From NCBI GenBank assembly GCA_033296885.1, contig MU864124.1, positions 1 through 15,626 on the forward strand: a stretch of DNA of 15,626 nt, written 5' to 3'. Made by a program: the position numbers and the translations under genes. The DNA is from Triangularia verruculosa. Its lineage: Eukaryota; Ascomycota; Sordariomycetes; Sordariales; Podosporaceae. Under the pieces are notes generated by a model. The model had not been told where the DNA came from. It searched no databases and was given only the letters and a program-made list of their open reading frames with translations. Shown one piece after another: positions 8,700-15,626 of the stretch. Within the stretch, counting starts at the first letter, position 1, and each line of letters starts with the position of its first letter.

Positions 8700-9575
8700 T
8701 TAGCTAAAGCTTGCTCTACGAACCAGTCCCCCGTGAGCTTTAAGAACTCCATGTGTCGGTATGGCAAGGACAGACGAGACATGAGTTTCCTTCATCACCA
8801 GGGGGACAGGATGGTAATCTTCATCGTCATCAACAAGAGAGAGTGCTCTCAACGCAGCAGCGTCACTCGACAACGGGTCAGAGACCACTGTCACTGGAGC
8901 TACAGGCAACGTTGATGCAGTAGAAAGAGGCGATGCCACGCCTGAGCCTACATCGGATCCTGTAGTAGCAACCGAGGCAAGTACAGGCTCTTCCACTTCG
9001 TGTCCCAGCGGAGCCAGCAATGCCAATCCTTTCAGGTCCCTATTTTCCTGTGTCTTATATCGTTCCTCTTTCAATCTCTGCTGCGATTCCCTGGAACTCT
9101 CCTCCAGCTTCTCCAGCACTGGTTCAAGTCTCACCATATGCTCTAACTTTGATATCTGCTCTCTGACCTCGATCTGATTCCGCAAGATGGTCTTCTCGTG
9201 GAGTTGGTATATGTCCCGGTCCGAGACTTTCCATCTAATCCGACGGGTGATACGACTAATGCTCGCGCCCTCGACACGTTGTTGATCCATTATGTTTCGT
9301 TCGAGGATCGGCTTGGCCTTCTGAAGGTCGCTCCAGGCGGTGGATATAGTATCCTCAATGGCGGCAAGTTCTTTCGGGTGGTAGGATAGAAACTCATCGT
9401 GCTTTTTGCGAAGCTCGATGAGCTCTCCGAGCTTCTTTTGACAAGCATCGATGTCGCGTTTGGCTGAATCCAGTTGCTCGGGAGTTTGCACAAGGGCGGA
9501 TATGTGGCGGAGTGAGCGCCCGGCCATACCAATGATTGCACCGGCGGCGCCTACTGCCAGGGTGATGTCGGGCAT
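8700..9575 (-). CDS. Hypothetical protein with fungal STAND/HeLo-like N-terminal-type helical domain
   Basis: This is an intronless 291-residue reading frame with TAA at 8702-8700. Residues 1-30 form an amphipathic, Gly/Ala-rich start (AVGAAGAIIGMAG at 7-19). That resembles the first helix of fungal N-terminal domains found on STAND/NLR proteins and in solo HeLo-like proteins. Charged helices follow to about residue 175, with a basic RRIRWKVSD block at 111-119 and a probable coiled coil at about 125-175. Residues 190-291 are low-complexity Ser/Thr/Val/Pro-rich and look disordered. No NB-ARC/NACHT nucleotide-binding motif or repeats follow, so if the domain call is right this is a stand-alone signalling-domain protein. 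In that family such domains act in regulated cell death or non-self recognition, but nothing in this sequence proves such a role. Domain assignment is by recalled pattern; a generic coiled-coil protein is the alternative. Confidence 0.7.
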   Translation of the reverse strand: MPDITLAVGAAGAIIGMAGRSLRHISALVQTPEQLDSAKRDIDACQKKLGELIELRKKHDEFLSYHPKELAAIEDTISTAWSDLQKAKPILERNIMDQQRVEGASISRITRRIRWKVSDRDIYQLHEKTILRNQIEVREQISKLEHMVRLEPVLEKLEESSRESQQRLKEERYKTQENRDLKGLALLAPLGHEVEEPVLASVATTGSDVGSGVASPLSTASTLPVAPVTVVSDPLSSDAAALRALSLVDDDEDYHPVPLVMKETHVSSVLAIPTHGVLKAHGGLVRRASFS

Positions 9576-11299
9576 GGTGGGTTCGGGATGGGCAAGATGG
9601 TAAGGAGGCTGGAGACGGGACCTTAAGTTCGAGTTTGAGACTGCGTCAAAATAGACGTTACCAAATCAGGGAAGCCTGGAGGATGCAAAAGCGAATGAAG
9701 TTGTTTTTTGGTGACAGGGTTGGAGGAATCTGTCCGGTGATCTGAGATGCCTTCTGAAGTAGGCTGGGAGTGGAGAAGGGCGATGAAAGCATGCGCCGCT
9801 TCTCTCCTGTCTTCGGACTGGTACGTGGGAAACGAAAAGAAAAGATCGCCGACCCAAGGAGATCTGGAAGCATAGTACTCCAGATGCAGAAAAGGCAAGC
9901 AAGACTTGGGAGATTTGAACAGGATATGGGCCTCAGAGATGCTTTAAGGCCCTCCAGCTATTTTACAGGTCTTGAGTGCTGTCCCGTAGAAGACTGGTCT
10001 CCTGCCCACGACGTGACCCAGTGGAACTCCCTGCGGATTTGTCTCTGCAGCTCCAGTCCTTGTCCATCAGACAATGCTCTGTTGAACAAGTACCGGTACC
10101 TCACCCCTTTGGCGACGGTCAGGGTTTCAGGAGAATAATGAGCTATAATCGATGGTTGGTCTTTTGGTCTGCTTGGCAAGGTGTCACGACAGATCTATAG
10201 AAGTATGCATACAGAACGGCCAGGGAGGTAGGCTAGGGGGCTGCAGCCTTGTGCCAGGTTTTAAGACTTTACCCCGCCTGCCCAGACGTCGAGGGCATTT
10301 GGAACTGGGACGAAGAAGGATATCTATGAGCTCGTTGGGTGATATTCGGTAACATTAATTTGCGTGTTGCCTGACAAGCTCCTGACGAGGTTGGCACGAC
10401 TGGTACCGCCAAGCTAGTACCTAAAGCTCGTCGTGTGAAGTTTGCTAGGCCAAGAGTCGCCCCGACATGATATCACCAGAATCCTGTACATATGCATCCG
10501 AAGGGTGCGGCCCAACCCAGTGCGCGTGATGAAGGGTGGGCCAGAGGAAGGGGTGATTGAAAGATGATGCCTAGCGATTGGATAACTCAACAATGATGGG
10601 AGACCGGTCTGTGTCGGGCACTTCCTATTCAGGACGAGGCTAGGTATTTCAATGCAAGATGCATGTGGCACTGAGAGCAAACCGCAATTCCCCCAAAATT
10701 AGTAACACCATATGAGCCTGTGACCGACTGAGACATGCTTGCTCCTCATATGTCGGCAATGCAGCCATGAAGACTGGGCCTTCCATGATCAACGGGAGCT
10801 CCTATCTGTGGAAAGCCATCGGGTTTCTCGATTATGGTTGGCCCGGAGCTGAAATGGTTGGGGTCCGGAAAGGCCGGCCCTTCGATCATCGGGTTGACAA
10901 TGTTTTCCCGCATGGGATCGACGGACCACGGCCCCACACCTCCGAAGTGGGCTTTGGTGCTCCAAAATTCGTGGGACAATTAATAGCGACCCGAATTAAA
11001 ATCAGAAGTTTTCTGGCTTCTTTTCTTGGAGCCCGCAAAGCTTCTAGATCTTCGCTTTGTTCTGGTACAATCATCGCCATCAAGCCTGCACTATGCAAAA
11101 AGCAAAGCAAATTATCTCTTTTGCGTTAGGTAGTGGGGTTCCATTGTGGGATCCCTTCTATTTTTGGATATTTTTGATAGGGTTTGGGAAGTGCGTGATT
11201 TTCACACCAATCCTGTTCATCTTCGCTTTTGTGCAGCTAGCTCAGGCCACTTACGAACCTTTACTAAGGTACACATTCAACCTGATATCTCCTTAGATT
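9576..11299. promoter_or_regulatory. Long divergent intergenic region, no confident gene
   Basis: These 1.7 kb separate two divergent gene starts and presumably hold both promoters and 5' leaders. Several open frames exist on both strands (9623-9902 minus, 9770-10138 plus, 10414-10680 minus, 10746-10979 minus, 10767-11129 plus). None shows a recognisable domain. A second copy of the palindrome GTACCGGTAC lies at 10090-10099. From about 11000 to 11280 the plus strand is T-rich, as is common in fungal promoters and leaders upstream of the start at 11300. Confidence 0.5.
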
Positions 11300-13219
11300 A
11301 TGGCATCTACTTGGGATGATTTTGTCATACGTCAAGACGCACAGGCCTTAGCACAACATATGCTTAAAGATGCTGCGTTGTTGGATGATGGGGGCTCACC
11401 CTCCCCACTAGCCATGCACCTGCCCCCGCCTCACACGCCTAAGGCTCTTGAAATTGCGACTCATCTCACGTCCTCTGTGGCGCTCGATATAGAGCTTAAG
11501 AGATTCATGTACGGGAAAATATTGGCGCGGCTCAGAAAAGCATCCCGCGAGGGCCAATGTTATCAGGAACCTCCTCTTCCACCAGATGGATATCTTCTGG
11601 TTTCTGATCTATCAGCCATCGCGCTACCGTCCAAACCCCGTCTTAAGAATCGGATACTCTTCGAGAGCTTCAGTCAGCCTACCGAAGAAGAAGTGAAAAC
11701 CACACTTCGGGTCTTACACCATCTTCAGTTGGCCACCAGTGGCGAACCTGCGGATTCCATTGATCAAGTTGCTAAACTTGTTGAATCCCACTTCGAGCAG
11801 TCTCAATCAGAATTCAAGAATGCTTCGCACTGCAGCTGGAGCGAGGACGCGAAGCGGTACCTGAAATGCCGGCCTCCAACCCGTCCTCGTGTCTGCTACA
11901 TATGCCGATACTTACTTCATGACCCTCATCCAGTATACAAATCGATGTGTCGACCATGTGGCGTCTTCAACTATGCCGGCTCGGCTCTCTCCCTCCCCCA
12001 ATCTTTGCAGTTGAGCAAAAAAACCGCGCTTGTCACTGGTGCTCGAGTCAATCTGGGCTACCATGTCGCCCTTCGGCTCCTTCGGTGTGGCACATTGGTC
12101 ATGGCAACGACGAGATACCCAAACAACGCAGCTTTACGGTACTCACAGGAGCCTGATTTTGAGGAATGGAAAGACCGGCTCAAAGTGATCGGCGCTGACT
12201 TTAGAACCGCAAGGGATGCCTTTGCGCTCGTGAAAGCCGTCAAATCTGCTCTGGACGACTGGGGTGCACTGTCCTTGACTATACTCGTCAATAATGCCGC
12301 CCAGACACTCACGGACAGTGTGAAGAAAGAAGAAAGAGCTGTGGCTCAAGAGAACCGCGAAATGGAGAGTGCAACAAGCACCAACATCATTTTCCAGTCA
12401 GCTGGGCATGCTTCGTACCAGGCTCGTGTCCGCGGAGGTGTGTTGCCTTTATCGTTATCTGAAGACCACAAGCCTGTTTTCGCACTTCAAGAAGCTGCTG
12501 CCCAGCAGCACAGTATTGTATTGCCTGACAACGTCAAAGATGACGGCCGTACTGAGTTAGCAGAGCCTTACTTCAAATCGTCATGGGTCCAGTCGCTCTC
12601 CGAAATTCCGTATGAAGATGTGGTGTCGGCGCATTCGGTCAACGCCTTTGTGCCTCTTATCCTCTGCCGGGAGTTGCTTCCTCTGATGGGCTCGGCCATG
12701 CATATTACTTCGTCCTCACCGCCCCAAAATTCTTATCGAAGAGAGCCCGAACAGAAATCACGAACAGGACAAAGCAAAAGGGAGAGGCTAGGACAACCGA
12801 CGCGAGTTGGCATTGACGATGTCACGCACAGGGGTAAGGGTCGCAAGCCTCTTGGGTATATCGTCAATGTCTCCTCCAGAGAAGGTGTTTTTGAGAATGA
12901 GACGGCTCATGCCGTGAAGAATGGGGCACACGTTCATACAAACATGACGAAAGCTGCCATCAATATGATCACCCAGACGGAGGCCGCTACGGCATGGAAG
13001 ATGAGGTCCGTAGTGATGAACACAGTGGACCCCGGTTATATGTCTGCCGCACCTGAAATGGATGGTGTCTGTGACGGAGAGAGACCGCTACTGTGGGAAG
13101 ATGGCGCTGGGCGGGTGCTGTGGCCAGTTGCAATCGGAGAGGTCGAAGGGACACCTGTCTGGGGACGGTTCCTGAAACATTATGGCGCAGTTGATGTTGA
13201 TTCTGATCTACAAAGATGA
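11300..13219 (+). CDS. Atypical short-chain dehydrogenase/reductase-like protein with CxxC-containing N-terminal extension
   Basis: An intronless 639-residue protein whose C-terminal half, about 238-639, has the NAD(P)-binding Rossmann fold of the SDR superfamily. Visible motifs are TGARVNLG at 246-253 (cofactor Gly-rich loop, TGxxxxxG form), NNAA at 331-334, N448 in the HSVNAFVP helix, VNVSS at 522-526 and DPGY at 577-580. The usual YxxxK is altered: K551 is present in HTNMTKAA, but the residue four before it is T547 rather than Tyr. I recall this HTNM-K form from a group of large SDR-like proteins. The first 190 residues are helical and match no domain I recognise. CYIC (199-202) and CRPC (217-220) form a likely zinc-binding knuckle just before the Rossmann fold. 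Residues about 340-440 and 475-515 look like insertions. The start has A at -3 and G at +4. Substrate is unknown; it may bind a nucleotide without standard SDR catalysis. Confidence 0.87.
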   Translation: MASTWDDFVIRQDAQALAQHMLKDAALLDDGGSPSPLAMHLPPPHTPKALEIATHLTSSVALDIELKRFMYGKILARLRKASREGQCYQEPPLPPDGYLLVSDLSAIALPSKPRLKNRILFESFSQPTEEEVKTTLRVLHHLQLATSGEPADSIDQVAKLVESHFEQSQSEFKNASHCSWSEDAKRYLKCRPPTRPRVCYICRYLLHDPHPVYKSMCRPCGVFNYAGSALSLPQSLQLSKKTALVTGARVNLGYHVALRLLRCGTLVMATTRYPNNAALRYSQEPDFEEWKDRLKVIGADFRTARDAFALVKAVKSALDDWGALSLTILVNNAAQTLTDSVKKEERAVAQENREMESATSTNIIFQSAGHASYQARVRGGVLPLSLSEDHKPVFALQEAAAQQHSIVLPDNVKDDGRTELAEPYFKSSWVQSLSEIPYEDVVSAHSVNAFVPLILCRELLPLMGSAMHITSSSPPQNSYRREPEQKSRTGQSKRERLGQPTRVGIDDVTHRGKGRKPLGYIVNVSSREGVFENETAHAVKNGAHVHTNMTKAAINMITQTEAATAWKMRSVVMNTVDPGYMSAAPEMDGVCDGERPLLWEDGAGRVLWPVAIGEVEGTPVWGRFLKHYGAVDVDSDLQR

Positions 13220-13516
13220 TGAGCATTGATGGAATGGGTTGTATTTCTATGTGTTGTGTTTGTTTGAGACGGCCATTGAAAGAGTATCTGTTGTTGTAGC
13301 GTTGTATATACGACTCGTTGAACGGAAAAACAAGGAGACACATCATAACACCCGACACATGAAACCTCTGTTAATAGTTCAAGTATACTGTTGACAGATT
13401 TCTTTGGTCTTTTGAGCACGACTTTTGTATGTGCAGGCAGTCGCAAAAAACCTGTCATATAGGGTGCTAAAAAACGTTGAAGAAGACACAGCATGCTTAA
13501 GATGTGTCCACTGCCT
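13220..13516. other. Short convergent intergenic region
   Basis: This space lies between the stop codons of two genes facing each other and should carry both 3' UTRs. It is moderately AT-rich and no gene is visible. The antisense open frame at 13180-13614 spans it but overlaps both neighbours and shows no protein features. Confidence 0.5.
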
Positions 13517-15017
13517 TCAAGCTTTGGCCTCCATGGAAAGCTCCGGAAAAGTGTCTTCCATCCACTCAACTGCCGTGAGGAATGCCTCCAACCATTCCAT
13601 CTCCCGGTCATCAATTGGAAGTATCATGGGCCGGGCACCGTGGGGAGAACGCTGCTGGGGAAATATGAGTGGTTTCTCTTTCACGGAAAACACTTGAACA
13701 CCTGGTGTTGTCAGTCCATGTTTTGCAAGGAGTTTCAAAGGCATCGGGACGGAGCAGAACACACCATGGACCATCTCTATTCTTGAAGAGCATGGAATTT
13801 CGGCCTCTTTCACACCGTCCAGCGTGTTTTTCTCGTAGTATTGATTGAGCCCCTGTGAAGAGATCTGCAGGCACCGAAAAATACCCGCAGGCGGAGACGG
13901 GGTCTTAGGGGCGATTGAACCAATTTGTTCTTTGATGCTGAGCAATGAAGGATGTGTTTCTATGACTTTGGTCCATAAACGGAGACACCAATCATATGGT
14001 ATGAGACAAGCGTGCGGGTAACGAAACCGACAGTGTCCGTGTTTGGATGTGGTCGGCTGATTGCAACGATCAAGGTCTATAATCTTGGGTATGAATTCGG
14101 CAATCATTGTCAGCTGTTGGGGGATGTGGTTGGTATTCTGGCGTGGAGACTGTGGTGCCAGTGGCATCTTGAGCCGGCTGTGATGTCGAGCGTATAGCGT
14201 GGCCAGTGCCTCGAGTTGCTGGGATTTAACAGTGTTGACTCGTAACTGAGCCGCTGCGTACCCATCCATGAATGCCTTCATTTGAGGGAGTGATTTTCCA
14301 GGGATTGATCGGTCGGTATGATTTCGGGACCACGGGCAGTACCAATAGTGCCTTTGGGCTGGTGTTGAATATGGCCCCAGAGATACGCTGCATGCGCAAT
14401 TGAGCGTTTTCATCGCCTCATAAAGTTTTCGGCGGTGTTCATCCACACCCAGTGGCGGCTGGCTAGCCATCCAAGGTGCTATTACCGCTATTGTTTCTAG
14501 TGAGAGCTCCTGGCATAAGAACGTCAACGTCACCAGGTCGACCTTGACCAGTACGGTCATGAATTTCTCAAAAATGATTGCCAGGGTGTGTTCGAGAAAG
14601 TCATAGCCATCTCCATGGATCTCTCTCCCGCGTGCCATCTTCCGACGAAGCATGCCAGGGGTTATATCCAACTCGCCATGTGAAGCGTCATACCTATTTC
14701 CAATCTTGTGTGTCACTACCAGTAGCATGATAACAACATCGGGGAGACGGAAAGAAAGCTAACCATTTCCCACCGCCCACCGGGACTTTCAAGGCTATCG
14801 TCATCTGAAAATCGGATTTTCTGGCTGCATAGATTGGCCAAAATTCCTTCCATGACGGGCTGATGGCCAAAGCTCTGGCCAGTTGGCCATCGTTTTCAGC
14901 ACACATGGACAGTGCAATGATGTCTCCAAATGTCAAGTTGGCCAACACAGGCTCGATAAGTTCCAAAGGGAGATTCTCGAGCTTGCTGGCGATACGTTTG
15001 GTCTTTGTGGTGGCCAT
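13517..15017 (-). CDS. F-box protein with uncharacterised C-terminal region (2 exons)
   Basis: Exons 15017-14764 and 14693-13517 join across a 70-base intron (GTTAGC donor, AATAG acceptor, TAGTGAC-like branch) into 476 residues. The F-box is at residues about 13-62: LENLPLELIEPVLANLTF followed by a charged stretch, ALAISPSW and the W60 region. F-boxes of this form bind Skp1 and place the protein in an SCF ubiquitin ligase as the substrate-selecting subunit. The remaining 400 residues have no LRR, WD40 or kelch repeats that I can see, so the target is unknown. A Cys/His/Trp-rich patch in the middle (LNCACSVS, then HYWYCPW) and a second Cys patch (CLIPYDWC) may form structural contacts. The start ATG at 15017 immediately precedes a basic KTKR segment and the F-box. 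The second exon alone is open from about 14728, which hides the intron unless the F-box exon is joined. Confidence 0.85.
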
Positions 15018-15626
15018 GGTGCGCTGTTGAGAGTCGGGCTATAGGATCCTCGATGAAGGAATGAACCTGAGCTTGGAAGCGATGGAAATCTCTGGTCAAG
15101 GGGATCCGCTCACAAGGATTTCAAGGACGCTTGATTGCCATCGATTTATCTTCGGGATCCATTGGCTATCTTTGAATACAGTCAACTTTATTTTCGCGCA
15201 TCAGCTTTGGAGCAGTCAGGCTGTTTCACCTTTGTTGTATGGGATACGCCGCTCTGCGATGACGAGTCATCATGTCTCCGCATCTCTGAAAGCTAGAGTG
15301 GGCGGATATTATTTGTTAGTGGCCTTGGCCTGCGATTGCGCTGTCATGGCAGCTTCTGTTAGTGCATCGGCGCCCAAATGAGCAGTCCGTATTGGTCCGT
15401 AAATTACGGTTAACGGCTGCTGCGGGGAACGGGTGGTCGGGCGAACTTCGGTCTCAGCCACCATGTCGGCGCTTGAGGCGCTCCGCGCTTACCCCTGTCC
15501 ACTTACCTCGATCGCCATGATGGCTGTGGGCGGCACGCGGTGGACAAAAAAATTGGTACTGCAAAAACCGGTTTCGACCCCTGCTTCACCACCACCACCT
15601 ACATCACCACCAATTCCAACCACCAA
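15018..15626. promoter_or_regulatory. Upstream region of the F-box gene; possible 5' leader of a next plus-strand gene at the window edge
   Basis: The first part should be the promoter of the minus-strand F-box gene. From about 15580 the plus strand becomes a CA/CT-rich, G-free run of CACCACC- and CCAAC-type units continuing to the end of the window. Fungal 5' leaders just before an ATG often look like this. No coding start is inside the window, so this is a suggestion only. The open frame 15061-15381 has no recognisable features. Confidence 0.4.

Noticed and set aside
9623..9902. Three overlapping minus-strand frames upstream of the HeLo-like gene
   Set aside because: They overlap in all three frames and show no features; the HeLo-like protein already has a convincing N-terminus at 9575.
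9770..10138. Plus-strand 122-codon frame
   Set aside because: Irregular composition, no recognised domain, and overlapped by frames on the other strand.
13180..13614. Minus-strand 144-codon frame between convergent genes
   Set aside because: It overlaps the ends of two well-supported genes and shows no protein family signs.

Overview
The window reads as nuclear DNA of a filamentous ascomycete (Pezizomycotina). Evidence: genes with short GT-AG introns (52-117 nt) and CTAAC/CTGAC-type branch points, fungus-typical families (HSP70-like ATPase, F-box protein, solo HeLo-like/STAND N-terminal-type protein), and a block with the CpA/TpG depletion and TAA/TAG stops expected from repeat-induced point mutation (RIP). 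Genus cannot be told from the sequence alone.

Layout. About 1-3230 is extremely AT-rich, RIP-degraded repeat DNA. Positions 1-1199 are the 3' end of a Ty1/copia pol (reverse transcriptase YVDD region, RNase H, C-terminus), broken by many TAA/TAG stops, one 1-base frameshift and an in-frame 39-bp tandem duplication. Positions 1200-3230 hold unassigned repeat remnants, including two about 290-bp direct copies (about 1797-2086 and 2336-2625) that differ strongly in RIP load. Composition returns to normal at about 3230-3300, and the first intact gene ends at 3474.

Five genes follow. (1) Minus strand, 5928-3474: seven-exon HSP70-family (HSPA12-like) ATPase, about 664 aa. (2) Plus strand, 6714-8191: two-exon single-pass membrane protein with signal peptide and an uncharacterised fungal cytoplasmic domain, 471 aa. 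(3) Minus strand, 9575-8700: intronless 291-aa protein with an N-terminus like fungal STAND/HeLo-like signalling domains. (4) Plus strand, 11300-13219: 639-aa short-chain dehydrogenase/reductase-like protein with an N-terminal extension, two CxxC pairs and no canonical catalytic Tyr. (5) Minus strand, 15017-13517: two-exon F-box protein, 476 aa. Genes 1/2 and 3/4 are divergent; 2/3 and 4/5 are convergent. The last bases may be the 5' leader of a further plus-strand gene.

There is no clear pathway linking the genes. The mix (chaperone-like ATPase, membrane protein, HeLo-like protein, F-box protein beside RIP-degraded transposons) resembles variable, accessory fungal neighbourhoods. A joint role is only a hypothesis. 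Exon models were built by eye from reading frame, splice consensus and recalled family patterns. No database search was run.
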